Under the pieces are notes generated by a model that did no database searches, was not told the DNA's origin, and saw nothing but the letters and a program-made list of their open reading frames with translations. Shown piece by piece: positions 10,104 through 19,128 of a stretch of DNA of 64,000 nt (its first letter is position 1; each line of letters starts with the position of its first letter). Origin of the DNA: an uncultured Clostridiaceae bacterium (GTDB lineage Bacteria > Bacillota > Clostridia > TANB77 > CAG-465); NCBI GenBank assembly GCA_947169155.1, contig CAMVON010000007.1:47057-111056 (forward strand), given 5' to 3'. Both the position numbers and the translations under genes were made by a program.

Positions 10104-10191
10104 TCAACCACCCCTTAATATACACTTTCTTAACTAAATCGTATATGAAAATGGCACAATTTTCAAGGAATAGTGGTAAATTTGCTTGAAT

Positions 10192-10219
10192 TTGTGAATA
10201 AATATTACATTTATATAAT
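10192..10219 (+). promoter_or_regulatory. Sigma-A promoter for the asparagine synthetase-like gene
   Basis: TTGTGA (10192-10197), 16-base spacer, TATAAT (10214-10219). Transcription would start near 10226, which excludes a GTG at 10173 as start codon and supports TTG at 10242. Confidence 0.7.
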
Positions 10220-10241
10220 ATTATTCTTTGAGGTGTTTATA

Positions 10242-11963
10242 TTGATTAATATATTTGGAAAAATTACAGATAATAATATAGCTATTAGAAATGGTTACAA
10301 AAAGCAAATTGAAAATGTTAGTTATAGTATAACTTTTGATGGTGAAATATATAACAAAAATGCACTAAGAAATATTTGCATTACAAAGGGCTACATTACA
10401 GATAATTCTAATATACAAGATATTCTAATTTATCTTTACGTTATATTTAAAGAAGAAATGTTAAAGTATATAAATGGTGTATTTTCTTTTGCTATTAGTA
10501 CAAATGATAAACTATTTATTGCAAAAGATAGACTTGGAACTCGTCCACTATATTACTTCAAAGATAGTAATCGTTTTATTTTTTCTTCAAGAATTAAAGA
10601 TATTTTAGGCGAAGGAATAGATGCTATTTTGTCTAGAGACGAACTTTGCGAGATGTTTGCCTTAGGTCCTGCCCACAATCCAACAAAAACATACTTTAAA
10701 GACATTTATTCTTTGGAAGCCGGAAATTATATTACATTAAAAACAGATTTAAATAATTTCAAATTTGAAAGCAAAAAATATTGGGACTTGGATGAAAAAG
10801 AAAACAAAGATGATTTAGATGAGATAATATATAATGTTAAATATTTGGTTAAGGATAGTGTTCAAAGGCAAATTACTAGTAGTACTGCTTCTATGCTATC
10901 TGGTGGATTAGATTCAAGCATTATTGTTTCACTTGCTAAAAAAGAAAACTCTAATCTTAAAACTTATTCTATCAACTATGAAGATAATGATAAAGACTTT
11001 ACTCCATCATCATACCAAGGTACAAAAGATAGTGACTTTGTTGCAATTATGAATAATGAAATTCCAACAAAACACAAAATAATAACTATAAATAATTTAT
11101 CTTTATACAATAGCTTATATGAAAGTATGCGCGCAAGAGAAATGCCTGGTATGGCTGATGTTGATTCATCTATGTTTTGTTTTTGCAAAAAGATTAAAGA
11201 TGATGGAATACAAAATATATTTTCTGGTGAATGCTCAGATGAAATTTTTGGTGGATATCCTTGGTATTACAAAAAAGAATTACAAGATACAGATTATTTT
11301 CCTTGGGCAAGATCACAAGATTTGAGAGAAAAATTAGTTAAACCAAATCTTTTAAATACTAATGAAATAAAAAATTTCATTCTTGATTCTAAAAAATCTA
11401 TTTTAAAAGGTATTACTCATATTGGAGAAAGTGTTTTTGAAAACAATTACAAAGATATAAATTATATGACTTTAAAGTATTTCTCAAATACACTTTTAGA
11501 GAGAGGAGACTCAATGTCTAGGGCAAATAATATTACAATACATATGCCATATGCAGATTATAGGATATTTGAGTATGTATATAACATTCCAGCAAAAATC
11601 AAGCTTGGGCTATTAAATAGTAACTCTACTCCAATTGAAAAATATGTGCTAAAAGAAGCTTTTAAAGATATACTTCCAAAACAAATAATAGAGAGAAAAA
11701 AATCTCCATTTCCTAAAACCTATAGTAATGATTATTTAAATTTACTTGAAAGAAAGATTATAAATATTTTAAAAAATCCAAATTCAAGAATACTAGAGAT
11801 AATAAATACAGAATATGTTTTAGAATTAGTTAGAACACATGGTAAAGATTTAAAAGAAAACTTATTTGGACAATTAATGACATATCCTCAAACTATTGCT
11901 TATTTAATTCAAATTGAATACTGGCTTGAAGAATATAATGTAAAAATTTGCATAGAAAAATGA
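10242..11963 (+). CDS. Asparagine synthetase homologue with a defective glutaminase domain
   Basis: 573 residues from TTG at 10242, set by GAGGTG at 10230-10235 and the promoter just upstream. The synthetase half is intact: the PP-loop SGGLDS is at 220-225, with SGECSDEIFGG further on and AsnB-like C-terminal blocks (KYVLKEAFKDILP). The N-terminal Ntn-glutaminase half is degenerate. The expected MCGI/MCNIFG start is MINIFG, so catalytic Cys is Ile. The NGE motif is DGE (residues 33-35), and roughly 40 residues around the usual RLSI block are missing. By analogy with beta-lactam and carbapenam synthetases, which also lost this cysteine, it may use ammonia or another amine (inference). Confidence 0.88.
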   Translation: MINIFGKITDNNIAIRNGYKKQIENVSYSITFDGEIYNKNALRNICITKGYITDNSNIQDILIYLYVIFKEEMLKYINGVFSFAISTNDKLFIAKDRLGTRPLYYFKDSNRFIFSSRIKDILGEGIDAILSRDELCEMFALGPAHNPTKTYFKDIYSLEAGNYITLKTDLNNFKFESKKYWDLDEKENKDDLDEIIYNVKYLVKDSVQRQITSSTASMLSGGLDSSIIVSLAKKENSNLKTYSINYEDNDKDFTPSSYQGTKDSDFVAIMNNEIPTKHKIITINNLSLYNSLYESMRAREMPGMADVDSSMFCFCKKIKDDGIQNIFSGECSDEIFGGYPWYYKKELQDTDYFPWARSQDLREKLVKPNLLNTNEIKNFILDSKKSILKGITHIGESVFENNYKDINYMTLKYFSNTLLERGDSMSRANNITIHMPYADYRIFEYVYNIPAKIKLGLLNSNSTPIEKYVLKEAFKDILPKQIIERKKSPFPKTYSNDYLNLLERKIINILKNPNSRILEIINTEYVLELVRTHGKDLKENLFGQLMTYPQTIAYLIQIEYWLEEYNVKICIEK

Positions 11964-11984
11964 GCCTTCATAGCGAAGACTCAT
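11956..11984 (-). terminator. Terminator between convergent genes
   Basis: Stem 11960-11968 with 11976-11984 (one G-U pair). A U5 tail follows on the minus strand. The stop codon of the minus-strand gene is inside the right arm. It may also act weakly on the plus strand. Confidence 0.75.
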
Positions 11985-12508
11985 TGAAAACATTTTTCTA
12001 GTTTGTACATGGTTTCAGATAACATGTATCTTAGAATATCATACACGTTTACTATTTTTGCGCCATATTGAGCAAGTGTCATTTCATCTGACTCTTTCAT
12101 GTTGAAAATAGCAACTTTAATTTTGTTGTTTCTTGAAACATAAACAACTTTGTATGAATAATCTTTATCTAGCAGCCAATCCTTAAAAGTATTACCATCT
12201 GTAAAACTAACTTTTGTTACTTTTAAAAGGTGTTTCTTTTCTTTTGGTGTAGGAAATTTTGCGTCGATATCTTGAACCAAAACAATTGCAGATATGTATG
12301 GCCTTTCATTGCAAATGTTTAAGACCATTACTCTTTTGTGCGAAAATTCTTCAAATAGACTAGGAACAATTTTTTCAATGTGTTCACATAGTGTGGTATT
12401 CCTAATGCTTATGTTCTCACTTCCTAGAGACTTTTCAATGTTATGTGATTCTAACTCATTAAAGAAAACTCTAAATTTTGTTTCTGAGCCCATATTGAAT
12501 AATTGCAT
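11981..12508 (-). CDS. Soluble protein of unknown function
   Basis: 175 residues with no signal peptide or membrane segment. Mixed alpha/beta character, with a hydrophobic strand RVMVLNICNERPYISAIVLV near the centre. I recognise no family. AAGGGAGAG precedes the start, and a perfect sigma-A promoter lies about 80 bases upstream, leaving a leader of about 75 bases. It is monocistronic and convergent with the asparagine synthetase-like gene. Confidence 0.7.
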   Translation of the reverse strand: MQLFNMGSETKFRVFFNELESHNIEKSLGSENISIRNTTLCEHIEKIVPSLFEEFSHKRVMVLNICNERPYISAIVLVQDIDAKFPTPKEKKHLLKVTKVSFTDGNTFKDWLLDKDYSYKVVYVSRNNKIKVAIFNMKESDEMTLAQYGAKIVNVYDILRYMLSETMYKLEKCFQ

Positions 12509-12588
12509 ACATATCTCTCCCTTCTTTATTTATAATCTGTTTGCACTATATTAATTAATTGCTTTAAAATATAAAAATTTACTAATTA

Positions 12589-12617
12589 ATTATAGCATCC
12601 ATTCGTGATTATGTCAA
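12589..12617 (-). promoter_or_regulatory. Consensus sigma-A promoter
   Basis: On the minus strand: TTGACA (12612-12617), 17-base spacer, TATAAT (12589-12594). Both hexamers match consensus exactly. It drives the gene at 11981-12508. Confidence 0.85.
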
Positions 12618-12710
12618 GCTTTCTAGCTTTATTTGTTAGTACTTTTATAATTATTTTTACTTTGTATAACTTATGTAACTTTTCAAATAATATATATGAG
12701 GTAATAATTT

Positions 12711-13373
12711 ATGAAAAGCAAAGATGGTTCAGATATATTAACTTTTTTGTGTACTATAGTAATTATAGGAGTGCTTATTTATATTATATATTTGTTTATT
12801 GGAAGTAATAATAAGCTAAATATTAACGAGGTTAAAGATGTTAAAACAGATTTTAATCAAAATATTAATAATAGTAATAAAGTAAATGTAGAAAAAGAAA
12901 TAATTTATGAAGAAATTGAGATTGCATCTTTTACTTCAACTTTATATGATAATGAAGAAAACAGAGTATTTAATATTACCAAAGCGTGTCAAAGTCTAAA
13001 TGGCGTGGTAATAGAGCCTGGTCAAGAATTCTCATTTAATGATACGATAGGACCTATGGGAGAAGAAAATGGTTATTTAAAAGCAACTGGTTTTGATAGT
13101 CAAGGAAAATTAATTCAGGTAAGTGCTGGTGGAATGTGTCAAGTAAGTTCAACACTATATAATGTTGCACTTCTTGCAAATTTAGAAATAACAGAAAGAC
13201 ATCCACATAGCAGACGTGTATACTATGTCCCAGCAGATAAAGATGCTACAGTCTATTATGGCAGTCTAGATTTAAAATTTATTAATAATACGGATGAAAA
13301 AATTAAAATCACAGCAGAAAATGATAATTACTCTGTGACAATAAAAATGTATAAATTAAAGCAGTCAAACTAA
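12711..13373 (+). CDS. VanW-family protein, membrane anchored
   Basis: 220 residues. One membrane segment at about 10-31 is followed by a polar linker and the VanW domain from about residue 80. Typical blocks are VFNITKACQSLNGVVIEPGQ, then EFSFNDTIGP, SAGGMCQVSSTLYNVALLANL and ERHPHSRRVYYVP. VanW proteins are found in vancomycin clusters and, as here, as stand-alone exported proteins whose biochemical role is unclear. GAGGT lies eight bases before the start. No resistance genes are nearby, so a resistance role is not supported. Confidence 0.9.
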   Translation: MKSKDGSDILTFLCTIVIIGVLIYIIYLFIGSNNKLNINEVKDVKTDFNQNINNSNKVNVEKEIIYEEIEIASFTSTLYDNEENRVFNITKACQSLNGVVIEPGQEFSFNDTIGPMGEENGYLKATGFDSQGKLIQVSAGGMCQVSSTLYNVALLANLEITERHPHSRRVYYVPADKDATVYYGSLDLKFINNTDEKIKITAENDNYSVTIKMYKLKQSN

Positions 13374-13384
13374 CATTGACTGCT
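13360..13384. terminator. Shared hairpin between convergent vanW-like and divIC genes
   Basis: Perfect 9-bp inverted repeat (13360-13368 with 13376-13384), 7-base loop. U-richness is modest on both sides, so it is probably a weak bidirectional terminator. The vanW stop codon lies in the hairpin. Confidence 0.6.
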
Positions 13385-13704
13385 TATTTATTTGAATCTA
13401 TATATACCACATCATATGGCTTTACAAGTTCTAATTTTTCTCTTGCAACAGATTCTATATATTCATCTGATGCTATATTTTCATTTTTGTTATTGTAGTA
13501 TTCTACTAAGTCCTGTTTTGCTTCTATTTGTTTTTTATACATTTCGATTTGAGAGTTGTATTTGTTTATTTTTATTTGTTGGTCGCAAAAAGTAAAGCCA
13601 AAATATAGAACGAATGCAATTGCAGCTAGATGAACTATATTAAAAGACTTTTTCTTCTTTTTGACGTTTCGTCTTTTCCTCATATTTCCTTGATTTCTTT
13701 TCAT
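13384..13704 (-). CDS. divIC: DivIC/FtsB-type septum initiator
   Basis: 106 residues in the standard plan: a very basic cytoplasmic tail (residues 1-20), one membrane segment at about 24-42, a coiled coil at about 45-75, and the conserved end ESVAREKLELVKPYDVVYI. The family links the divisome to septal wall synthesis. It is last in yabP-yabQ-divIC, the same order as in Bacillus. Its start overlaps yabQ by 65 bases; a later ATG at 13683 preceded by AAGGA is an alternative start. Confidence 0.92.
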   Translation of the reverse strand: MKRNQGNMRKRRNVKKKKKSFNIVHLAAIAFVLYFGFTFCDQQIKINKYNSQIEMYKKQIEAKQDLVEYYNNKNENIASDEYIESVAREKLELVKPYDVVYIDSNK

Positions 13705-14194
13705 TTTTAAACAACCCTCTTACCTTTTTAAAATTATTCATATTGCCAAAAACAGTTAGTAGTTTACATTTTAAATTTATCATAAGAAAAAACATTTTGC
13801 AACATTTTTTGCTAACTTTTTTTATTATTTTTTTGCAAATACAAAGCCATAGACTTATTGGAACACATAAAAACTTTACAAAAGCAGAAAATGAATTAAT
13901 TACTTTACTGTAAACTAGTATTAAGGCATTGCTTAAAGTTAGACGAGAAGTGATAATTCCAAGCAGTATTGCCATATACATATACCACCTTACTCTATCT
14001 TTTACTATATATACCATTCCAATTATTGTAATAATTGTAACAATAGAAAAAAATATAATATCTTGTATAGTAACCACAAAAAATGAGTTTCTTTTTTTTA
14101 CTTTTCTCAAAGCTCTAAAAATATCTAAAATACAAGATATTATAATTCCAATTGTAAAAAATAATAAAAAGGATAATAATTCTGTTTTTATCAT
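13640..14194 (-). CDS. yabQ: Spore cortex protein YabQ
   Basis: 184 residues. The first 110 are strongly hydrophobic with about four membrane helices, including the family stretch ILDIFRALRKVKKRN; the rest is a long basic tail. In Bacillus, YabQ is a forespore outer-membrane protein needed for cortex formation. Its position between yabP and divIC supports the call. It overlaps yabP by one base and divIC by 65 bases, so translation is probably coupled. Confidence 0.85.
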   Translation of the reverse strand: MIKTELLSFLLFFTIGIIISCILDIFRALRKVKKRNSFFVVTIQDIIFFSIVTIITIIGMVYIVKDRVRWYMYMAILLGIITSRLTLSNALILVYSKVINSFSAFVKFLCVPISLWLCICKKIIKKVSKKCCKMFFLMINLKCKLLTVFGNMNNFKKVRGLFKNEKKSRKYEEKTKRQKEEKVF

Positions 14195-14472
14195 TATTTA
14201 AATAATTTGCTCATAAATCCTTGCTTTTTATTTCCATCTACTGCATCTGAATATGCAATAGCACATGTTTTTCCTTCTATTATTAGCTCACTATTATCCA
14301 AATTTAATTTATTCATTTTTAGTTCTTGACCTTTAATTGTAAGCATACCAAGACTTGTTTGCATAATAACAAGTTCATCATCAAAACTTAAGATATCCTC
14401 TACTCCTGTTACAATTGTTTTTTCTCTGTTTTGAATAACAATATTTTGTTCTTTAAAAGATTTTTCTTCCAT
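14194..14472 (-). CDS. yabP: Sporulation protein YabP
   Basis: 92 residues from ATG at 14472, chosen because AGGTG lies just upstream; in-frame GTG/ATG codons at 14481 and 14478 overlap that site. The YabP/YqfC pattern is visible: NIVIQNREKTIVTGVEDILSF, then a LGMLTIKGQELKMNKLNLD block. YabP belongs to the mother-cell spore coat/cortex group in Bacillus. A terminator upstream separates it from the 14544-15101 gene, so a sporulation sigma factor promoter probably lies in 14482-14517 (not resolved by eye). Confidence 0.9.
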   Translation of the reverse strand: MEEKSFKEQNIVIQNREKTIVTGVEDILSFDDELVIMQTSLGMLTIKGQELKMNKLNLDNSELIIEGKTCAIAYSDAVDGNKKQGFMSKLFK

Positions 14473-14517
14473 GTACATCACCTAATAATATATATGCAAC
14501 TGCATACTCATTTATGT

Positions 14518-14545
14518 AAAAAATAAAGAGACTCTAGGCCTCTTT
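14518..14545 (-). terminator. Terminator after the HAD-like gene
   Basis: 8-bp stem (14525-14532 with 14538-14545, one G-U), 5-base loop, then a U-rich tail on the minus strand. It isolates the yabP operon from upstream transcription. Confidence 0.75.
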
Positions 14546-15101
14546 ACTTTTTTGTTTTTTTATTCTTTTTCTTGTTTTTAGACTTAATTGTTTTATCTTC
14601 TACTTTTGATATTTCTTCATCTTTAAATATAATGTTTCTATCTTCATATAGTTTAACATCATCTATTCCTTCAAATTCTTCGACAACAATATGTTTTATT
14701 TGGTTTTTAATTTCATCAGATAATTCGTCATAACACATATGTCCACCAACGCTTTTGGCATTGTCCTCTATTAGAATATCTGGTAATTCTTCTTTAATTA
14801 GAGTTGCATAATCTTGATTTTTTTGTCTATATCCTACCATAGATCCTGTAAAGCCTAGTTCATCTAATCTTTGTGCCATTCTCATTGCGCCTTTTGCTTT
14901 AAGTGAAGTCAGATATATTACCTCATATCCCTCTTCTTGCCATTTTTTTAGTGTTTCTATTGAATTTTTTATTGGAATATATTTTGTCATAGCTATTCTT
15001 GAAAAGAAATTGTTATGCTTAGGTTTAAGTATAGTTCCTTCTGTAAATATCATAATCTTTTTATTGTTATTTTTTATTTTGTCTATTATTATGAATCCCA
15101 T
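14544..15101 (-). CDS. HAD-fold protein lacking the nucleophile aspartate
   Basis: 185 residues. The order of motifs is HAD-like: KIMIFTEGTIL near residue 15, EVIYLTSLKAKG (motif II Ser/Thr) at about 59, and PDILIEDNAKSVGGH (motif IV region) at about 107. Motif I should read DxDGT but here is FTEGT, so the phosphate-accepting Asp is Phe and the acid/base Asp is Glu. The protein is probably not a normal phosphatase (inference). The last 20 residues are almost all Lys and Asn. It follows uvrB by 23 bases. Confidence 0.65.
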   Translation of the reverse strand: MGFIIIDKIKNNNKKIMIFTEGTILKPKHNNFFSRIAMTKYIPIKNSIETLKKWQEEGYEVIYLTSLKAKGAMRMAQRLDELGFTGSMVGYRQKNQDYATLIKEELPDILIEDNAKSVGGHMCYDELSDEIKNQIKHIVVEEFEGIDDVKLYEDRNIIFKDEEISKVEDKTIKSKNKKKNKKTKK

Positions 15102-15124
15102 ATAATCACCCTCAATTATTACGT

Positions 15125-17083
15125 CTAGTCTTTCATATTTTTTAATTGTTCAATAAAATCTCTTATTGTTGCAGCTTTTTCAAATTCATATTTTCTTGCA
15201 TAATGCATCATTTCTTCTGTTAAACGTTCAATAGATTCATCTATTGTCTCACCTTTTTTGATATTAACGTCTTCAGCTTGTTCTTCTTCTTTAAATGTTG
15301 CTTGTACACTATCTCTTATTTCTTTTTTAATTGTTTGAGGAATAATTCCATGTTCCTCATTATACTTTTCTTGTATTTGTCTTCTACGATTTGTTTCATG
15401 TATTGCTTTTTCCATAGATTCAGTTAATTCATCTGCATACATTATTACTCTACCTTCAGAGTTTCTTGCAGCTCTACCTATAGTTTGAATTAAAGAACGC
15501 TCACTACGTAAGAATCCTTCTTTATCTGCGTCAAGTATTGTAACTAAAGATACTTCTGGAATATCTAGACCTTCTCTAAGTAGATTTATACCTACTAATA
15601 CATCAAACTTGCCTAAACGCAAGTCTCTAATGATTTCAAGTCTATCTAATGCTTCTATATCTGAATGCATATATCTTACTTTTACGTCTTTTTCACTTAA
15701 GTATGCTGTAAGCTCTTCAGCCATTTTTTTAGTTAGAGTTGTAACAAGTACTCTTTCACCTTTTGCAACTGTTTCTTTAATGTTTTGAGTTAAATCTTCT
15801 ATTTGACCTTCAGTTGGTTTTACAATAATTTTAGGATCAAGTAGACCTGTTGGACGAATAATTTGTTCTGCAACTTGACTAGAATGAGCTGCTTCATAGT
15901 CTGCAGGGGTTGCACTAACAAATACAACTTGTTTAACTTTCTTCTCCCATTCATCAAAACGAAGTGGACGGTTATCATATGCAGAAGGAAGTCTAAATCC
16001 ATTTTCTACTAATGATTCTTTTCTTGCTCTATCTCCATTATACATTCCTCTAATTTGTGGAACAGTTACATGTGACTCATCTATTATTGTTAAGAAATCA
16101 TCTCCCATATAATCAAAAAGAGTGTATGGAGTAGATCCTGGTGCACGACCAGTAAGAACTGCAGAATAGTTTTCTATTCCTTGGCAAAATCCTGTTTCAC
16201 GAAGCATTTCTATATCAAAATTTGTACGTTGCTCTATTCTATATGCCTCAACAATTTTGTCTCTTTCTTTGAAATACTTAACTCTTTCTTCCATTTCTTT
16301 TTTAATCTTTTCAATTGCACTATCGACTTTTTCTCTTTGTATTACATAGTGAGATTTAGGATAAATAAATTCGTGTTTAGAAGTAGCTAATACTTTTCCT
16401 GTTAATGCTTCAATCAAACATACTCTATCTATTTCATCTCCAAAAAATTCTAGACGTATAGCTTGTTCTCCTTCTCCTGCAGGGAAAATATCTAATATAT
16501 CTCCTTTTGCTCTAAACTCGCCACGTTTGAAATCCATTTCAGATTTTGTATATTGCATTTCTACCAAACGTTCTATTATTTCATCTCTATCTACTTTCAT
16601 ACCAGGTCTTACAGATATTACCATTGAACTATAGTCTTCAGGTGAACCTAGAGAATAAATAGATGAAACAGATGCTACTATTATTACATCTTTTCTTTCA
16701 AATAGTGCCGCTGTTGCACTATGACGAAGTTTATCTATCTCATCATTTATTTGTGATTCCTTTTCAATGTATGTATCTGTTGAAGCTATATATGCTTCTG
16801 GTTGATAGTAATCATAATATGATATAAAGTATTCTACTGCATTTTCTGGAAAGAACTCTTTTAACTCACTATATAATTGTCCTGCTAATGTCTTATTATG
16901 TGCCATAACTATAGTTGGCTTATTTACCTGAGCAATAACATTTGCCATAGTAAATGTTTTTCCAGAGCCTGTTACACCTAGTAATGTTTGGCCTTTATCT
17001 CCTCTTTTTATTCCTTCGACTAGTTTTTCTATTGCCTCAGGTTGATCTCCTGTAGGCTTATATTCTGAATGTAATTTAAACAT
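15125..17083 (-). CDS. uvrB: Excinuclease ABC subunit B
   Basis: 652 residues, normal length. Walker [12 protein letters not shown] is at about 36-46, the [11 protein letters not shown] beta-hairpin that clamps DNA at about 92-102, helicase motif [11 protein letters not shown], and the C-terminal UVR domain ([20 protein letters not shown]) that contacts UvrC. It verifies damage in nucleotide excision repair. It follows the MYG1-like gene with no gap. I found no LexA-type box in front of this operon, although lexA here has two. Confidence 0.97.
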   Translation of the reverse strand: MFKLHSEYKPTGDQPEAIEKLVEGIKRGDKGQTLLGVTGSGKTFTMANVIAQVNKPTIVMAHNKTLAGQLYSELKEFFPENAVEYFISYYDYYQPEAYIASTDTYIEKESQINDEIDKLRHSATAALFERKDVIIVASVSSIYSLGSPEDYSSMVISVRPGMKVDRDEIIERLVEMQYTKSEMDFKRGEFRAKGDILDIFPAGEGEQAIRLEFFGDEIDRVCLIEALTGKVLATSKHEFIYPKSHYVIQREKVDSAIEKIKKEMEERVKYFKERDKIVEAYRIEQRTNFDIEMLRETGFCQGIENYSAVLTGRAPGSTPYTLFDYMGDDFLTIIDESHVTVPQIRGMYNGDRARKESLVENGFRLPSAYDNRPLRFDEWEKKVKQVVFVSATPADYEAAHSSQVAEQIIRPTGLLDPKIIVKPTEGQIEDLTQNIKETVAKGERVLVTTLTKKMAEELTAYLSEKDVKVRYMHSDIEALDRLEIIRDLRLGKFDVLVGINLLREGLDIPEVSLVTILDADKEGFLRSERSLIQTIGRAARNSEGRVIMYADELTESMEKAIHETNRRRQIQEKYNEEHGIIPQTIKKEIRDSVQATFKEEEQAEDVNIKKGETIDESIERLTEEMMHYARKYEFEKAATIRDFIEQLKNMKD

Positions 17084-18031
17084 TTATTCACCTCTATTGT
17101 TTACTGCAAGTTTTGCAAGTTTTAATGCTGCCTCATATGTATCTGTTGTTGCTAAAAATCTTGCTGTATGGCAAAATCTTGCATTGTCAACTCCAGTTAC
17201 CTCTTGAAGTTCTTTATTTTCTAATCCTGCCCAAGCCAAAGGTAGACTTTTTCTATTTTCAAAAGAGCCTTGTTTTACATTTACACAGTGAAGTGCATAG
17301 CCACCTCTTTTTGAAGGATATATAGCATACCATAAATCTTTTGCTTTATCTGACTGACTTGATAACACAAAATCTTGCCAAGGCATATATTCTTCAAGTA
17401 TTAGTATATGATTATATGAATTTTCTATAGCGTCTTCTACTTTATCTTTTGCCTTAAGTTTAGATATTTGAGATAGCACTTCGTTTTCTAATACTTTTCT
17501 ACAAATGTCCATTGCAATTAAAAATCTTTCATTAGATAGTGCCATATCTTCATCCCATCTTGGATTAAATGACGCTACAATACTTGCTATTGTTACATAT
17601 TTATAATCTACTCCTATATCTGGAGTTAATCCATTATCGTTTGCGTCAATAAATTGAATTAAATTTTTATCTATTTGACTATATAGATAATCCCAATCTT
17701 TTTTATCTATTCCAAGTTTTGCAAATACATCTTCATGATATTTTTTCCACACTAAACCACAAGCAGCATACATTATACCATTTTCTCTTGTTCCATTTCC
17801 GCCTTTTTGGTGATGGTCTAGTTCTCCACGACCTACATCATAAATAATGCATTTTGTTTGTCTCATTTTATCATCTACTTCATTAGTTCTATAAACTACT
17901 ATATCTTTATTTATTAAGCTAAGTATTAGTGTGGCAAATATTTCATCTGCATGAAATGTACCACTATGTGTTATACAATTTGCTTCTAAAATATCTTCAG
18001 TTACTCTAACATTTGAAAAATTAATATCCAT
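17084..18031 (-). CDS. MYG1-family (UPF0160) protein
   Basis: 315 residues. Family hallmarks are THSGTFHADEIFATLIL near residue 22 with clustered His and Asp, and IIYDVGRGELDHHQKGG near 65, a DHH-phosphoesterase-like metal centre. Eukaryotic MYG1 is a 3'-5' RNA exonuclease; bacterial members are poorly studied, so RNA or nucleotide hydrolysis is inference. It is the first gene of an operon with uvrB. Confidence 0.88.
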   Translation of the reverse strand: MDINFSNVRVTEDILEANCITHSGTFHADEIFATLILSLINKDIVVYRTNEVDDKMRQTKCIIYDVGRGELDHHQKGGNGTRENGIMYAACGLVWKKYHEDVFAKLGIDKKDWDYLYSQIDKNLIQFIDANDNGLTPDIGVDYKYVTIASIVASFNPRWDEDMALSNERFLIAMDICRKVLENEVLSQISKLKAKDKVEDAIENSYNHILILEEYMPWQDFVLSSQSDKAKDLWYAIYPSKRGGYALHCVNVKQGSFENRKSLPLAWAGLENKELQEVTGVDNARFCHTARFLATTDTYEAALKLAKLAVNNRGE

Positions 18032-18086
18032 ATATTTCTCCTTTTATTACATGTATAGTATATCATTTAAATGTCTTTTTAGCAAT

Positions 18087-18116
18087 AAAAAAAGCTAGCA
18101 CCAATTAGGTACTAGC
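18087..18116 (-). terminator. Terminator of the HU gene
   Basis: 9-bp stem (18094-18102 with 18108-18116, one G-U), 5-base loop, U7 tail on the minus strand. Confidence 0.93.
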
Positions 18117-18130
18117 ATATTAACTTATAA

Positions 18131-18403
18131 TTAGTTAACTTTAGCTTTTAATTCGCTACCAGCTTTGAAAGCAACTGATTTGCTTGCTGGAATTTTAATA
18201 GCTTCTCCAGTTCTTGGGTTTTTACCCATTCTTGCAGCTCTTTTAGAAACTCTGAAAGTACCGAAACCAGCTACTGCTACTCTTTCTCCTTTACCAAGTT
18301 CACCTTTTAGAATTTCAAAAACACCATCGAATGCTCTTTGGCTATCTGCTTTTGTCATTCCAGTTTTGTCTGCTAATGCTTTGATCATATCTGCTTTTGT
18401 CAT
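18131..18403 (-). CDS. hup: HU-family nucleoid protein
   Basis: 90 residues from ATG at 18403, chosen because AGGAGGTG lies eight bases upstream; a GTG at 18412 overlaps that site. The sequence is a standard HU: MTKADMIKALADKTGMTKAD at the start and the DNA-binding arm GKNPRTGEAIKIPASK at about 60-75. It bends and compacts DNA as a dimer. It is a single-gene unit with a strong promoter and a strong terminator, consistent with high expression. Confidence 0.97.
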   Translation of the reverse strand: MTKADMIKALADKTGMTKADSQRAFDGVFEILKGELGKGERVAVAGFGTFRVSKRAARMGKNPRTGEAIKIPASKSVAFKAGSELKAKVN

Positions 18404-18448
18404 ATATTTCACCTCCTAAACGATAAACTCTGTCATCATTTCAACTGC

Positions 18449-18477
18449 ATTATAGCATAATATGTAAAAGAAAACAA
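18449..18477 (-). promoter_or_regulatory. Sigma-A promoter of the HU gene
   Basis: On the minus strand: TTGTTT (18472-18477), 17-base spacer, TATAAT (18449-18454). The -35 element overlaps the neighbouring terminator. Confidence 0.7.
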
Positions 18478-18506
18478 GGTAATATATAAATACTACCTTG
18501 TTTTTT
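18469..18506. terminator. Bidirectional-looking terminator after the acetyltransferase gene
   Basis: 8-bp stem (18474-18481 region with 18494-18501), 12-base loop, U6 on the plus strand and U4 on the minus strand. It ends the gene at 18540-19019. Confidence 0.75.
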
Positions 18507-18539
18507 ACTTATTTTTTAAAGTTTTTGTAACAATTTATG

Positions 18540-19019
18540 CTAATTTCTAGACAATTTGTATATTAAATACTTCTCATCTTTTTCTCCAAAGAAGTGACCA
18601 ACAAAAGATTCAACAGGCTTAAAACCTAGTTTTTCGTGTATTTTTACTGAACCAATATTTTCTACATCTACTACTGAATATATATCTACATTACTATATA
18701 TATTTATGATATATTTTACTAGGCTTGTTGCAATTCCTTTTCCTTCATAACCTTTCTTTGTACCTATTTCCCATATATATACACTTCCTTGTTTAACATC
18801 TATATCTGCATCGAACTCTTCTTGTTCAATAAAATCGCTTTTTGTGTATATTGTAATATAACCTACTGCCTCTTTAACATCATCTAAATAATATAGATAA
18901 TTATCCATATTTTCATCTGTAACAGCTTCGTTATTACTTTGCTCAGAGATATATTCTTTTGTACTAGAATTGTATATTTTTCTAACTTCTTCTAAATTAA
19001 CATTTTTTAAAACCCTCAT
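18540..19019 (-). CDS. GNAT-family N-acetyltransferase
   Basis: 159 residues. The acetyl-CoA binding motif A is visible as IWEIGTKKGYEGKGIATSLVKYI at about 84-106 (Q/R-x-x-G-x-G/A form KGYEGKG-I-A), followed by the IGSVKIHEKLGFKPV block typical of GNAT C-termini. The substrate is unknown. It is a single gene with its own terminator, next to a second GNAT gene. Confidence 0.85.
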   Translation of the reverse strand: MRVLKNVNLEEVRKIYNSSTKEYISEQSNNEAVTDENMDNYLYYLDDVKEAVGYITIYTKSDFIEQEEFDADIDVKQGSVYIWEIGTKKGYEGKGIATSLVKYIINIYSNVDIYSVVDVENIGSVKIHEKLGFKPVESFVGHFFGEKDEKYLIYKLSRN

Positions 19020-19128
19020 TCAATCTTCCTCCCCAATAATTATATTTTGATTACTCTATTTATGTGTGCAAGGGCTATTATACCATAATTATGTAGACTT
19101 TGCAACTTTTTTAGGTTTATTTTTGAAA

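Noticed and set aside
10173..10241. Upstream GTG start for the asparagine synthetase-like gene
   Set aside because: It lies upstream of the predicted promoter and has no ribosome site; the added residues form a hydrophobic stretch not found in the family.
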